A stretch of 64,000 nucleotides of DNA from Streptomyces sp. WZ-12 (GCF_028898845.1 NZ_CP118574.1:3286001-3350000); one strand, 5' to 3'. Positions 54,321 through 63,707 are shown, counted from the stretch's first letter. Numbers and translations: made by a program. The notes: generated by a model from the letters alone, not told the origin.

Positions 54321-54968
54321 TCACCCGCACACGCCGTCCAGCCATGCCAGCACCGCGTCGGTGAGCGCCGTCATCGACTCCGCCTCGGTCACCCCGGCCG
54401 ACTTCGGCACCGCAAAGCCGTGGTCCCCGTGGGCCACCTCGGTGATCTCGGTGCCCGCGGGGAACTCCGCGGGCCGCCCGAACGGATCCCGGCCGCCCTG
54501 CACCACCAGGGTCGGCACCCCGGCGCCGGTCAGCTCCTCGACCCGGGACTTCTCCGGCTTGCCCGGCGGGTGCAGCGGGAAGCTCAGCGCCAGTACGGCG
54601 TGCGCGCCCAGCTCGCGGGCCGTGCGGCAGGCCACCCGGGCACCGGCGCTCCGCCCGCCCGCGACCACCGGCAGCCCGGGCTTGGTGAGCGCCGGCCACA
54701 GCGCGGTCCAGGCCGCGTCCAGGGTCTTCGGCGCGGGCGCCACCTTCTTGCCGGCCACCCGCCACGGCTGCTCGACCAGCGCCACCGGGTAGCCGCGGGC
54801 CGGCAGCGCGGCCGCCAGGGCCACCAGGTCGCGGGCCTCGATGCCGCCGCCGGCGCCGTGGCTCACGGCGACCACGGCCCGGGCCGGTTCGGCCTCGCGG
54901 TACCAGGAGATCCGGGCGTCGCCCGCCGGCGTCGTGATTGTCTCGCTCTCGTTCGCCCTCGTGCTCAT
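54321..54968 (-). CDS. KANL3/Tex30-type alpha/beta-hydrolase
   Basis: 215 residues. Nucleophile Ser in [10 protein letters not shown] (about 115), Asp in GGRDPFG and His in HGDHGF, with oxyanion motif SHGAGGG. Proteins of this group are annotated as dienelactone-hydrolase-like; substrates are unknown. I chose ATG 54968 (MSTRANE): CAGGAT lies six bases before it, suggesting a leaderless mRNA; eight extra residues from 54992 are less likely. Lies just upstream of sigR on the same strand. Confidence 0.82.
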   Translation of the reverse strand: MSTRANESETITTPAGDARISWYREAEPARAVVAVSHGAGGGIEARDLVALAAALPARGYPVALVEQPWRVAGKKVAPAPKTLDAAWTALWPALTKPGLPVVAGGRSAGARVACRTARELGAHAVLALSFPLHPPGKPEKSRVEELTGAGVPTLVVQGGRDPFGRPAEFPAGTEITEVAHGDHGFAVPKSAGVTEAESMTALTDAVLAWLDGVCG

Positions 54969-54974
54969 ACGCCC

Positions 54975-54980
54975 ATCCTG
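54975..54980 (-). promoter_or_regulatory. -10 box CAGGAT, leaderless start
   Basis: Six bases before the ATG at 54968 on the minus strand, no ribosome site between. Confidence 0.45.
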
Positions 54981-55022
54981 CCCGCGGTGCACCGCGCGGG
55001 GCGGTCCGGCCCGCCCGGCGGC

Positions 55023-55853
55023 TCAGAACAGCGTGCCGACCTCGGGGCCGTCGAGCTCGGTGACCAGCTCGGGACCGTTGTTGCGGACGTTGCTGACGTC
55101 GGTGGGGACCGGGTAGGCGCGCATCAGACCGGGCGGCGGCGGGGCCAGCAGGGCGCGCAGGTCGTCGGGGTCGGTGCGGGTCGGGTCCAGCCAGGCGTCC
55201 CAGCGGTCCGGCGGCAGCACCAGCGGCATCCGCGGGTGGATGGCGGCGAGCGACTGCGGGCCCTCGCCGCCGGCGGCCCCGGCCAGCGGCGTGGTCTCGG
55301 CCTCGGTGGTGACGACCGTGCAGGTCACCCACCAGGCCAGCGGGTGGTCCCCGGGCAGGGTGCGGTCCCGCCAGAACTCGTAGAGGCCGGCCATCGCCAT
55401 CACCGAGCCGTCCGCGGGCGTGACGAAGTACGGCTGCTTGCGGGGCCGCTTCTTGCGCCCCTGCTCCTCCAGCTCCCGCTCGCCGGCGCCGGTGACCCAC
55501 TCGAAGTAGCCGTCCCCGGGGAGCAGGCAGCGGCGCGCGGCGAACGCCTGCCGGAACGACGGCTTCTCGTGCACCGTCTCGGCCCGCGCGTTGATCATCC
55601 GCGCGGCGCCCTCGGGTGATTTCGCCCACGACGGGACCAGGCCCCACTTGAGCGTCCGCAGTTGACGCACCGGTCCCGGCGGGAAGGCGGCGGCCGCCTC
55701 GCCCTTGAGGGGACGTTCCAGCACCGCCTGCACGCTGTCCGTCGGGGCGATGTTCCAACTGGGCGCCAGGGTCTCCGTGGGCTCCCACTGCTGAACGCCG
55801 AAGATCCCCACCAGGTCCTCGGGCTTCCGGCTCGCTGCATACCTACCGCACAT
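55023..55853 (-). CDS. SRAP-domain protein (HMCES/YedK type)
   Basis: 276 residues. Starts MCGRYA; C2 becomes N-terminal after Met removal and forms a protective thiazolidine cross-link with abasic sites in single-stranded DNA. Other conserved parts: PSWNIAPTD, LKWGLVPSWAK, INARAETV, RCLLPGDGYFEW and HPRMPLVL. It shields abasic lesions during replication. The start is fixed because the catalytic Cys must be residue 2. CAGTGT lies seven bases before the ATG. Divergent from the M50-like gene, whose mRNA start is very near. Confidence 0.93.
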   Translation of the reverse strand: MCGRYAASRKPEDLVGIFGVQQWEPTETLAPSWNIAPTDSVQAVLERPLKGEAAAAFPPGPVRQLRTLKWGLVPSWAKSPEGAARMINARAETVHEKPSFRQAFAARRCLLPGDGYFEWVTGAGERELEEQGRKKRPRKQPYFVTPADGSVMAMAGLYEFWRDRTLPGDHPLAWWVTCTVVTTEAETTPLAGAAGGEGPQSLAAIHPRMPLVLPPDRWDAWLDPTRTDPDDLRALLAPPPPGLMRAYPVPTDVSNVRNNGPELVTELDGPEVGTLF

Positions 55854-55896
55854 GCATGCCACACTGCCATGCACGTCGAAGGGAGACGCGGAGACC

Positions 55897-56610
55897 ATGG
55901 ACACCCACAGCATCACCGACGTCTGGGACCGGGTCGTCTCGGCCCAACCCGGCCCGACGCTCTGGCTGGTGATCGTCACCGGCGTGCTGGCCCTGGGGGC
56001 CATCGTCCCGCGCACCGCCTGGCGGCTGTCGCGGAACGCCGTCACCATCGCCCACGAGGGCGGCCACGGGCTGATCGCCCTGCTCACCGGCCGCCGGCTG
56101 GACGGCATCCAACTGCACTCGGACACCTCGGGGTTGACGGTCTCCCGGGGCAAGCCGCACGGCCTCGGCATGATCCTGACCGCCGCGGCCGGCTACATAG
56201 CGCCGTCCCTGCTGGGCCTGGCCGGCGCCGCGCTGCTGGCCGCCGGGCACATCACGGCGCTGCTGTGGGGGGCCACCGCGCTGCTGCTGGCGATGCTGGT
56301 GATGATCCGCAACGCGTACGGCGTGCTCACCGTCGTACTGGCCGGCGGCACCTTCCTGTTGGTGTCCTGGCTGACCGATCCCCAGGTGCAGGCGGTGTTC
56401 GCGTACGCGGTGGTGTGGTTCCTGCTGCTGGGCGGGGTGCGGCCGCCGTTCGAGCTCCAGGGGAAGCGGCGCCGCGGCGGCGCCGTGGACTCCGACCCCG
56501 ACCAGTTGGCGCGGCTCACCCACGTCCCGGCCGCGGTCTGGCTCGGTTTCTTCCACGTGGTGACGGTCTGCTCCCTGATGGGCGGCGGGCGCTGGCTGCT
56601 CGGTATATGA
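55897..56610 (+). CDS. M50B-type membrane metalloprotease-like protein
   Basis: 237 residues, about five or six membrane helices. HEGGHGLIALLTGRRLDGIQLH carries the HExxH zinc motif (H57 region) with downstream SRGKPHGLGMILTAAAGYIAP as in the peptidase M50B-like family. The third ligand is not obvious. Possibly an intramembrane protease; some relatives are thought to be non-proteolytic. ATG 55897 chosen for GCGGAG upstream rather than an in-frame ATG at 55852, which overlaps the SRAP start. Confidence 0.82.
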   Translation: MDTHSITDVWDRVVSAQPGPTLWLVIVTGVLALGAIVPRTAWRLSRNAVTIAHEGGHGLIALLTGRRLDGIQLHSDTSGLTVSRGKPHGLGMILTAAAGYIAPSLLGLAGAALLAAGHITALLWGATALLLAMLVMIRNAYGVLTVVLAGGTFLLVSWLTDPQVQAVFAYAVVWFLLLGGVRPPFELQGKRRRGGAVDSDPDQLARLTHVPAAVWLGFFHVVTVCSLMGGGRWLLGI

Positions 56611-56773
56611 GGAGCCGATGCCCCTCTCGATGACATCCGGTAACCCACATTCCGTATGTCTCCCGCGCCCCGGTTGCCCCGAAGACGCCACCTGCCTGCG
56701 GTTGTACTGGCAGGGACGTGTTTCGCACAGGTTGCGCCGCTTTTGATCAAGATCGGCACCCTTGTCCAGCCAT

Positions 56774-56779
56774 TAAAGT
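56774..56779 (+). promoter_or_regulatory. -10 box TAAAGT, leaderless start of aroA
   Basis: Six bases before the aroA ATG, in an AT-richer island (TTAAAGTAAG) with no ribosome site. Confidence 0.6.
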
Positions 56780-56785
56780 AAGGGC

Positions 56786-58135
56786 ATGACCGAGAGCCCC
56801 GCTCCCCCCGCCCTGTGGCCCGCCCCCGTAGCCCCGGGGGCGGTCGATGCGACCGTCACCGTGCCCGGCTCCAAATCGGTCACGAACCGCGGCCTGGTGC
56901 TGGCCGCGCTGTCCTCCGAGCCCGGCTGGCTGCGCCGCCCGCTGCGCTCCCGCGACACCCTGCTGATGGCCGAGGCGCTGCGCGCCATGGGCGTCGGCAT
57001 CGAGGAGACCGTCTCCTCGGGCTCCGCCGACTCCGGCGGCGAGGCGTGGCGGATCATCCCCGCCGGCCTGCACGGCCCCGCCACCATCGACGTCGGCAAC
57101 GCCGGCACGGTCATGCGCTTCCTGCCCCCGGTCGCCGCGCTCGCCGACGGCCCGGTCCGCTTCGACGGCGACCCGCGCTGCTACGAGCGCCCGCTGGGCG
57201 GCGTCATCGACGCGCTGCGCGCCCTCGGCGCCCGGATCGACGACGACAACCGCGGTGCGCTCCCGATGACGGTCTTCGGCGGCGGTGCCCTGGAGGGCGG
57301 CGCGGTGGAGATCGACGCCTCCTCGTCCTCCCAGTTCGTCAGCGCCCTGCTGCTGTCCGCCCCCCGCTTCAACCAGGGCGTCGAGGTCCGGCACGTCGGC
57401 GCGGCGCTGCCCTCGATGCCGCACATCCGGATGACCGTCGACATGCTGCGCAGCGTCGGCGCCCAGGTGGACACCCCGGAGGCCGGCGGCGAGCCGAACG
57501 TCTGGCGGGTCACCCCCGGCGCGCTGCTCGGCCGCGACCTGGTCGTCGAGCCGGACCTCTCCAACGCCCAGCCGTTCCTGGCCGCGGCCCTGGTCACCGG
57601 CGGCAAGGTCACCATCCCGGACTGGCCCGAGCACACCACCCAGCCCGGCGACGCGCTGCGCGAGATCTTCACCGCCATGGGCGGCTCCTGCGAGCTGACC
57701 GACGACGGCCTGACCCTCACCGGCAGCGGCCGGATCCACGGCATCGACGTCGACCTCGGCGAGGTCGGCGAGCTGACCCCGGGCATCGCCGCCCTCGCCG
57801 CGCTCGCCGACTCGCCCTCCACGCTGCGCGGGGTGGCCCACCTCCGGCTGCACGAGACCGACCGCCTGGCCGCGCTCACCAAGGAGCTCAACGAGCTCGG
57901 CGGCGACGTCACCGAGACCGCCGACGGCCTGCACATCCGGCCGCGCCCGCTGCACGGCGGGATCTTCCACACCTACGAGGACCACCGGCTGGCCACCGCC
58001 GCCGCGATCATCGGCCTGGCCGTCGAGGGCGTGGAGGTGGAGAACGTCGCCACCACCGCCAAGACCCTGCCGGACTTCCCGGCGCTGTGGACACGGATGC
58101 TCGACCCGACGTCGGCCCCCGCCCGGAGAGCGTGA
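56786..58135 (+). CDS. aroA: 3-phosphoshikimate 1-carboxyvinyltransferase (EPSP synthase)
   Basis: 449 residues. Joins shikimate-3-phosphate and PEP in aromatic amino-acid synthesis. K30 in VPGSKSVTNR, GNAGTVMRFLPP near residue 104, SSSSQFVSALLL and RLHETDRLAALTKEL are present. The NAGTVMR segment differs from the NAGTAMRPL of E. coli-type enzymes at residues near the PEP site, as in other actinobacterial copies. Thirteen bases separate it from rsgA, so they form an operon. Confidence 0.96.
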   Translation: MTESPAPPALWPAPVAPGAVDATVTVPGSKSVTNRGLVLAALSSEPGWLRRPLRSRDTLLMAEALRAMGVGIEETVSSGSADSGGEAWRIIPAGLHGPATIDVGNAGTVMRFLPPVAALADGPVRFDGDPRCYERPLGGVIDALRALGARIDDDNRGALPMTVFGGGALEGGAVEIDASSSSQFVSALLLSAPRFNQGVEVRHVGAALPSMPHIRMTVDMLRSVGAQVDTPEAGGEPNVWRVTPGALLGRDLVVEPDLSNAQPFLAAALVTGGKVTIPDWPEHTTQPGDALREIFTAMGGSCELTDDGLTLTGSGRIHGIDVDLGEVGELTPGIAALAALADSPSTLRGVAHLRLHETDRLAALTKELNELGGDVTETADGLHIRPRPLHGGIFHTYEDHRLATAAAIIGLAVEGVEVENVATTAKTLPDFPALWTRMLDPTSAPARRA

Positions 58136-58148
58136 GGGTCGTCGCACG

Positions 58149-59156
58149 ATGCGCCGCTACGGCAAGAACCCCGATGAGGACGACGTCCGCGTCCGCCCCA
58201 ACCGCAAGGGCAACCGCCCGCGGACGAGCATCCGGCCCAAGCACGAGGACGCCCGCGAGGGCCTGGTCCTGACCGTCGACCGGGGCCGCCTGACCTGCCT
58301 GATCGAGGGCCGGACGGTCACCGCCATGAAGGCCCGCGAGCTGGGCCGCAAGAGCGCGGTGGTCGGCGACCGGGTCGCGGTGGTCGGCGACCTGAGCGGC
58401 GACAAGGACACCCTGGCCCGGATAGTCCGGGTCGAGACGCGCTCCTCCACGCTGCGCCGCACCGCCGACGACGACGACCCGTTCGAGCGGGTGGTGGTCG
58501 CCAACGCCGACCAGCTCGCGATCGTCACCGCGCTCGCCGACCCCGAGCCCCGCCCCCGGCTGATCGACCGCTGCCTGGTCGCCGCCTACGACGCGGGGCT
58601 GGACCCGCTCCTGGTGCTGACCAAGTCCGACCTGGCGCCGCCGGACACCCTGCTGGAGTCCTACGGTGCGCTCGGCGTCCCGTACGTCGTCACCAACCGC
58701 GAGGAGCTGGCCGACGGCGCCGCCGCCGAGCGGGTCCGGGAGAAGCTGACCGGCCGGATGACGGCGTTCGTGGGGCACTCCGGGGTGGGCAAGACGACCC
58801 TGGTCAACGCCCTGGTGCCGGAGCGCCGCCGGGCCACCGGGCACGTCAACGCGGTCACCGGCCGCGGCCGGCACACCACCACCTCGGCGCTGGCGCTGCC
58901 GCTCCCGGACGACACCGGCTGGGTCATCGACACCCCGGGCGTCCGCTCCTTCGGGCTGGCCCACATCGACCCGTCCCGGGTCATCAACGCCTTCCCGGAC
59001 CTGGATCCCGGCACCGCCGAGTGCCCCCGGGCGTGCAGCCACGACGAGCCGGACTGCGCGCTGGACGCCTGGGTGGCCGAGGGGCACGCGGACCCGGCCC
59101 GCCTGTATTCCCTGCGCCGGCTGCTGGCCACCCGCGAGCGGCGCGAGGGCGACTGA
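58149..59156 (+). CDS. rsgA: Ribosome small-subunit GTPase A
   Basis: 335 residues: OB fold (about 35-110), circularly permuted GTPase with G4 TKSD before the P-loop GHSGVGKT (209-216), and a C-terminal zinc site CPRACSHDEPDC. It assists late 30S subunit assembly. The first 35 residues are a basic extension. Second gene of the aroA unit. Confidence 0.94.
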   Translation: MRRYGKNPDEDDVRVRPNRKGNRPRTSIRPKHEDAREGLVLTVDRGRLTCLIEGRTVTAMKARELGRKSAVVGDRVAVVGDLSGDKDTLARIVRVETRSSTLRRTADDDDPFERVVVANADQLAIVTALADPEPRPRLIDRCLVAAYDAGLDPLLVLTKSDLAPPDTLLESYGALGVPYVVTNREELADGAAAERVREKLTGRMTAFVGHSGVGKTTLVNALVPERRRATGHVNAVTGRGRHTTTSALALPLPDDTGWVIDTPGVRSFGLAHIDPSRVINAFPDLDPGTAECPRACSHDEPDCALDAWVAEGHADPARLYSLRRLLATRERREGD

Positions 59157-59216
59157 GCGCGGCGATCCCCTGCCGACCATCCGGACCGCGGGCATAATCG
59201 CCTTCAACCAGGACGC

Positions 59217-59258
59217 GGTCCGGTCTGGTCCGGTCCATTCCCGTCCGATCCGGTCCGG
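59217..59258 (+). repeat. Degenerate 10-bp tandem repeat before the SMR gene
   Basis: About four units of a CGGTCYGGTC-like decamer follow one another between the rsgA and SMR genes, 60-100 bases before the SMR start. A candidate -10 (CATAAT at 59193-59198) lies just upstream, so the repeat would be in the 5' leader. Confidence 0.55.
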
Positions 59259-59315
59259 CCCCGCCAGAAGTGCTCAACCGGCTGGCGCGGCCCCGAGCTG
59301 ACGGAGGCGTGGGAT

Positions 59316-59639
59316 ATGGCGTGGCTGCTGGTCGTGGTGGCGGGGCTGCTGGAGACCGGCTTCGCGGTCTGCCTCAAGCTCTCGCACGGCTTCACCCGCC
59401 TCTACCCCACGGTCGCCTTCGCCGTCTTCGCGCTGGGCAGCTTCGGCCTGTTGACCCTGGCGCTGCGGAAGCTGGACGTCGGCCCGGCGTACGCGGTGTG
59501 GACCGGCATCGGCGCGGCCGGCACCGCGATCTACGGCATGATCTTCCTCGGCGACCTGGTCTCCACGTTGAAGATCGTCTCCATCACGCTGGTGGTCGTC
59601 GGGGTGATCGGGCTCCAACTGTCCGGCTCGGCGCACTGA
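59316..59639 (+). CDS. SMR-family exporter, Gdx/SugE subtype
   Basis: 107 residues, four helices. E13 (GLLETG) is the proton/substrate-coupling Glu. HGFTRLYP and PAYAVWTGIGAAGTAIYG are the signs of the SugE/Gdx branch, guanidinium exporters, rather than EmrE-type multidrug pumps. GGAGG eight bases before the ATG. No guanidine riboswitch was recognised in the 160 bases upstream. Confidence 0.88.
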   Translation: MAWLLVVVAGLLETGFAVCLKLSHGFTRLYPTVAFAVFALGSFGLLTLALRKLDVGPAYAVWTGIGAAGTAIYGMIFLGDLVSTLKIVSITLVVVGVIGLQLSGSAH

Positions 59640-59681
59640 AGCACGTCGAAGCACGCACAGGCGGCCGGTGGGAACGCGCCA

Positions 59682-60320
59682 TCAGGCCGTGAGCCCGGCG
59701 AACGCCTTCCGGACGAGCCGGCCGACCGCCTCGGTCTCGGCCTCCGGCGCCCGCTGCCGCGGCACCTGCGCGGACGCCCCCGCCGGCGCCGCGTCCGGTG
59801 CCGGTCCCGCCGGGACGATCACACAGGACAGCGTCAACCGGGCCGCGGTCTCGCAGGCGGTCCCCAGGGCCGGCAGTTCCTCCCGGGGCCGGCCGGGCGC
59901 CAACGCCGCCACCGCCCGGTCGCGGAAGTGCCCGACGAGTTCCGCCGGCCCGGTCTGCCCGGCCGGCAGCCGCTCCCCCCAACATCCCGTCAGCGCCGCC
60001 TTGACCAGCGGATTCGTCCGCGCGGCGCGCAGCGTCCAGGCGGCCGCGGCGGCCACCCGCGCGGCCGCGTCGCCCGCCGGGCCGTCCAGGCCGTCCGGGC
60101 CTCCGACGGCCAGCGCCCGCTCCACCCCGGTCAGATAGCTCTCGGTCTCCCGGCTGACCAGCGCGCGGGCCAACCCCTCCTTGCTGCCGAAGGCGTTGTA
60201 GAGCGTCTGCCGGGAGACCCCGGCCGCCGTCGCCACCTCCACCATCCGGACCTCCACCCAGGCCCGGTTCAGCAGCGCCGCATAGGCGGCGTCCAGCAGG
60301 GCCTCACGCGCCGAGGGCAT
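59682..60320 (-). CDS. TetR-family regulator
   Basis: 212 residues. Helix-turn-helix VEVATAAGVSRQTLYNAFGSK (about 30-50) and helical ligand domain. ATG 60320 (MPSAREALLD) has GGAGG upstream; the frame is open to 60374 but that part is not conserved. It converges on the SMR gene, which it may repress, and lies divergent to hisN. Ligand unknown. Confidence 0.87.
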   Translation of the reverse strand: MPSAREALLDAAYAALLNRAWVEVRMVEVATAAGVSRQTLYNAFGSKEGLARALVSRETESYLTGVERALAVGGPDGLDGPAGDAAARVAAAAAWTLRAARTNPLVKAALTGCWGERLPAGQTGPAELVGHFRDRAVAALAPGRPREELPALGTACETAARLTLSCVIVPAGPAPDAAPAGASAQVPRQRAPEAETEAVGRLVRKAFAGLTA

Positions 60321-60491
60321 CCGCCACCTCCCCGACCCACCCGACTTGTGGGCCAGCTCACAGAATTGACGCACCGTCAGGGACTGTCAAGACCCGCTAC
60401 GGGCACCGCCGGCGCGAACCCGACCGACGCCGACGGGCGGACCACCCGATGAGCGCGGCATGGCCGTGTGGCTCCCGCGCATACCAGTCGA

Positions 60492-60497
60492 TACTGT
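60492..60497 (+). promoter_or_regulatory. -10 box TACTGT, leaderless start of hisN
   Basis: Six bases before the hisN ATG, with no Shine-Dalgarno; the initiation site should be the start codon itself. Confidence 0.6.
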
Positions 60498-60503
60498 TCG
60501 CCC

Positions 60504-61307
60504 ATGCCCGACTATCACGATGATCTTCGCCTGGCACACGTCCTGGCGGACGCCGCGGACGCCGCGACCATGGAACGGTTCAAGGCCCTCGACCTCAAGG
60601 TGGAGACCAAACCGGACATGACCCCGGTGACCGAGGCGGACAAGTCCGCCGAGGAACTGATCCGCAGCCACCTCCAGCGCGCCCGGCCGCGGGACGCGGT
60701 GCTCGGCGAGGAGTTCGGCAGCGAGGGCTCGGGCCCGCGCCGCTGGATCATCGACCCGATCGACGGCACCAAGAACTACGTGCGCGGGGTGCCGGTCTGG
60801 GCGACCCTGATCGCCCTGATGGAGCGCGGCGAGGGCGGCGACCGCCCGGTCGTCGGGCTGGTCTCCGCGCCGGCGCTGAACCGTCGCTGGTGGGCCGCGG
60901 AGGGCCTCGGCGCCTTCACCGGCCGCAGCCTGACCTCGGCGACCCGGCTGCAGGCCTCCCAGGTCGGCCGCATGCAGGACGCGTCCTTCGCCTACTCCTC
61001 GCTGACCGGCTGGGAGGAGCGCGGCAAGCTCCCCAACTTCCTCAACCTGTCCCGAGACTGCTGGCGCACCCGCGCCTACGGGGACTTCTGGCCGTACATG
61101 ATGGTCGCCGAGGGGACCGTGGACATCTGCGCGGAGCCGGAGTTGTCGCTCTGGGACATGGCGGCCTGTGCGGTGATCGTCCAGGAGGCCGGCGGGCGCT
61201 TCACCGGACTCGACGGCCGACCCGGCCCACACAGCGGCAACGCGGCGGCCTCCAACGGCCTGCTCCACGAGGACCTGCTCTCCTACGTCGGCGACGACCG
61301 GAGCTGA
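60504..61307 (+). CDS. hisN: Histidinol-phosphatase, inositol-monophosphatase family
   Basis: 267 residues. Removes phosphate from histidinol phosphate, the missing histidine step in actinobacteria. Metal site: GEEFG, then DPIDGTKNY, and the C-terminal SLWDMAACAVIVQEAGG. Start ATG 60504 (MPDYHDD), supported by the -10 box six bases upstream; an upstream start at 60468 is unlikely. Unlinked to other his genes, as in S. coelicolor. A general inositol-phosphate phosphatase role cannot be excluded. Confidence 0.9.
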   Translation: MPDYHDDLRLAHVLADAADAATMERFKALDLKVETKPDMTPVTEADKSAEELIRSHLQRARPRDAVLGEEFGSEGSGPRRWIIDPIDGTKNYVRGVPVWATLIALMERGEGGDRPVVGLVSAPALNRRWWAAEGLGAFTGRSLTSATRLQASQVGRMQDASFAYSSLTGWEERGKLPNFLNLSRDCWRTRAYGDFWPYMMVAEGTVDICAEPELSLWDMAACAVIVQEAGGRFTGLDGRPGPHSGNAAASNGLLHEDLLSYVGDDRS

Positions 61308-61423
61308 TCCCGCACGGGTGACCGGCGCCGGCTTTCACGCCGCGCACACCCCGGCCGACCTGCACAGGGGCGGATGTTCGGACTGACGTCCAGCATCTGC
61401 CCCTTGTTGTGCGCCCGGGAGCA

Positions 61424-61479
61424 TGTGAATATGAGAAGCCCCCACTTTGTGAATTTGTGAATCGTTTCGCATTTTCACA
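61424..61479 (+). promoter_or_regulatory. TGTGAAT repeats before the CBS gene
   Basis: TGTGAAT occurs at 61424-61430, 61448-61454 and 61456-61462, and TTCACA in inverted orientation at 61474-61479, all in an AT-rich patch 25-80 bases before the CBS gene. Probably regulator sites or promoter elements; the protein is unknown. Confidence 0.5.
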
Positions 61480-61503
61480 GCCCCAAGGAGGTGGCTCTTC
61501 TCC

Positions 61504-61908
61504 ATGCCCATGCTCGTCAAAGACGCCATGAGCACGGTGGTCCTCACCATCGGGCCGGCTCACACCCTCCGCCAAGCGGCGCGGCTGATGGCGGCCCGCC
61601 GCATCGGCGCGGCCGTGGTCCTCGACAACGACACCTGCGGCATCGGCATCCTCACCGAGCGCGACATCCTCAACTCCCTTGGCGCGGGCGAGAATCCCGA
61701 CCGGGAGACCGCACAGGGCCACACCACCTCGGACGTGGTCTTCGCGGCCCCCGACTGGACCCTGGACGACGCGGCGGGCGCCATGGTCCGCGGCGGCTTC
61801 CGCCACCTCGTCGTCCTCGACGACATGGAACCCGTCGGCATCGTCTCGGTCCGCGACATCATCCGCTGCTGGTCCGGCGTCCCCGCCCGGGCGGCCGCGG
61901 CGGCATGA
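61504..61908 (+). CDS. Tandem-CBS-domain protein
   Basis: 134 residues made of two CBS motifs (VKDAMSTVVLTIG to ILTERDILN; TSDVVFAAPDWTLDDA to IVSVRDIIRC). The Bateman pair probably binds an adenine nucleotide; nothing else is attached, so it may serve as a free sensor. In mycobacteria such proteins (Rv2626c type) belong to hypoxia regulons. AAGGAGG is 12 bases before the ATG; a second Met two codons on is possible. Confidence 0.85.
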   Translation: MPMLVKDAMSTVVLTIGPAHTLRQAARLMAARRIGAAVVLDNDTCGIGILTERDILNSLGAGENPDRETAQGHTTSDVVFAAPDWTLDDAAGAMVRGGFRHLVVLDDMEPVGIVSVRDIIRCWSGVPARAAAAA

Positions 61909-61970
61909 GGGGCACCACCGCGCACCTCGACTCCGGGCCCGCCCCGTGCGGGCACGGGTCGGCGTACGCG

Positions 61971-62007
61971 CGAAGAGGCCGGAGCCCCATGGCTTCCGGC
62001 CTCTTCG
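61971..62007. terminator. Bidirectional terminator, CBS gene / catalase
   Basis: CGAAGAGGCCGGA (61971-61983) and TCCGGCCTCTTCG (61995-62007), perfect 13-bp arms around 11 bases, between converging genes. Confidence 0.88.
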
Positions 62008-62082
62008 GCATGTACGGCAAGCGACGACGGATCGCCCCGTGCCGCGACCACCGCGCGGGCGGCGGCCGCAGCGCGTGGGACG

Positions 62083-63546
62083 TCAGCCGCGCAGGGCCTG
62101 GACCGCGGCCTCCAGCCGCTTGCCGTAGTCCGCGTCCGCCTTGCGGAAGTTCTCGATCGCGCGCTGCGCGATGTCGTCGCGGGAGACCTTGGCGATGAAG
62201 CCCGCCAGGTTGTTGATCAGGCGCTCCTTCTCGGCCTCGGACATCAGGCGGTAGAGGTTGCCGGCCTGGACGAAGTCGTTGTCCTCGGCGTGCGAGGGCG
62301 CCGCGCTCTTGGCGGACTCGCCGGAGACCGCGACCGGCTGCCACAGCGGCCGGCCGGTCTCGACCGGGCCGCCGAAGCTGTTGGGCTCGTAGTTCTTCTG
62401 GCCGGCGTGGCGGCCGTCGTAGAGCACGCCGTCCCGACCGTGGGTGCGCGCCTCGGTGGCGTGCGGGCGGTTCACCGGGAGGTGGTCGGCGTTGATGCCG
62501 ACGCGGTAGCGGTGCGCGTCGCCGTAGGCGAACAGGCGGCCCTGGAGCATCTTGTCGGGCGAGGGGCCGATGCCCGGCACGAAGTGGTGCGGGGAGAAGA
62601 TCGACTGCTCGACCTCGGCGAAGATGTTCTCCGGGTTGCGGTTGAGCTCCAGCTTGCCGATCTCGATCGGCGGGTAGTCCTCGTGCGGCCAGACCTTGGT
62701 CAGGTCGAACGGGTTGAAGCGGTAGTTGGCCGCCTCGGCCGCCGGCATGATCTGCACCTGGACCGTCCAGGTCGGGAACTCACCGCGCTCGATGGACTCG
62801 CGCAGGTCCCGCTGGTGGCTGTCCGGGTCCTCGCCGGCCAGCTTGTTGGCCTCGTCCTGGACGAGGCTCTTGATGCCCTGGTCGGTCTTGAAGTGGTACT
62901 TGACCCAGAAGACCTCGCCCGCCTCGTTGCTCCACTGGAAGGTGTGCGAGCCGTAGCCGTTCATGTGGCGGTAGCTGGCCGGGATGCCGCGGTCGCCGAA
63001 GAGCCAGGTCACCTGGTGGGTGGCCTCGGGCGACAGACCCCAGAAGTCCCAGACGTTGTCCGCCTCCTGCGAGCCGGTGTACGGGTCGCGCTTCTGGGTG
63101 TGGATGAAGTCGGGGAACTTGATGGCGTCCTTGATGAAGAAGACCGGCGTGTTGTTGCCGACCAGGTCGTAGTTGCCCTCTTCGGTGTAGAACTTCAGCG
63201 CGAAGCCGCGGGGGTCGCGCACCGCGTCGGCCGCACCGAGGTTGCCCGCGACGGTCGAGAAGCGCAGGAACGTCTCGGTCTGCTTGCCGACCTCGGAGAG
63301 GAACTTCGCGCGGGTGTACTTCGTCACGTCCGCGGTCACGGTGAAGGTGCCGTACGCGCCGGCGCCGCGGGCGTGCACGATGCGCTCCGGGATGCGCTCG
63401 CGGTTGAAGTGCGCCAGCTTCTCGATCAGGTTCTGGTCCTGGATCAGACCGAGGCCGCCGACGCCGGCCGTCTCGCTGTTCTGGTTGTCCGCGACCGGGG
63501 CCCCGGCCTCCGTGGTCAGCGGTCCGGTGGTGCTCTCTACCGACAC
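62083..63546 (-). CDS. katA: Monofunctional heme catalase
   Basis: 487 residues, clade 3 small-subunit catalase. Distal His in [15 protein letters not shown], distal Asn in the [11 protein letters not shown] region, and heme tyrosine in [14 protein letters not shown]. It destroys hydrogen peroxide. GTG at 63546 with AGGAGG five bases upstream sets the start; upstream frame to 63759 belongs to promoter DNA. Divergent from the Fur-family regulator at 63708; in S. coelicolor CatR represses catA until peroxide oxidises it. Confidence 0.96.
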   Translation of the reverse strand: MSVESTTGPLTTEAGAPVADNQNSETAGVGGLGLIQDQNLIEKLAHFNRERIPERIVHARGAGAYGTFTVTADVTKYTRAKFLSEVGKQTETFLRFSTVAGNLGAADAVRDPRGFALKFYTEEGNYDLVGNNTPVFFIKDAIKFPDFIHTQKRDPYTGSQEADNVWDFWGLSPEATHQVTWLFGDRGIPASYRHMNGYGSHTFQWSNEAGEVFWVKYHFKTDQGIKSLVQDEANKLAGEDPDSHQRDLRESIERGEFPTWTVQVQIMPAAEAANYRFNPFDLTKVWPHEDYPPIEIGKLELNRNPENIFAEVEQSIFSPHHFVPGIGPSPDKMLQGRLFAYGDAHRYRVGINADHLPVNRPHATEARTHGRDGVLYDGRHAGQKNYEPNSFGGPVETGRPLWQPVAVSGESAKSAAPSHAEDNDFVQAGNLYRLMSEAEKERLINNLAGFIAKVSRDDIAQRAIENFRKADADYGKRLEAAVQALRG

Positions 63547-63606
63547 GTGCGCCTCCTGATGTCTTTCGTACACCTGCCCTTGGCTTTCGCCGAGCCCGAT
63601 CCTACA

Positions 63607-63621
63607 TTGGACATTGTCTAA
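63607..63621. promoter_or_regulatory. Fur/CatR-type 7-1-7 palindrome, catalase side
   Basis: TTGGACA-T-TGTCTAA, six of seven arm positions complementary, 60 bases before the catalase start. Its spacing is that of Fur/PerR-family boxes. Confidence 0.68.
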
Positions 63622-63683
63622 GTCAAGAAGTGACCGAAAGTCGTACACAATCCGGTGATGGACGACCGCTGGTACCCTGGTGG

Positions 63684-63698
63684 CTATCTGACTGATAG
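63684..63698. promoter_or_regulatory. Fur/CatR-type 7-1-7 palindrome, regulator side
   Basis: CTATCTG-A-CTGATAG, six of seven arm positions complementary, nine bases before the regulator start. Likely autoregulatory. Confidence 0.55.
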
Positions 63699-63707
63699 GT
63701 GATTGGC

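Noticed and set aside
59157..59315. Guanidine riboswitch before the SMR exporter
   Set aside because: None of the ykkC-type conserved blocks is visible.
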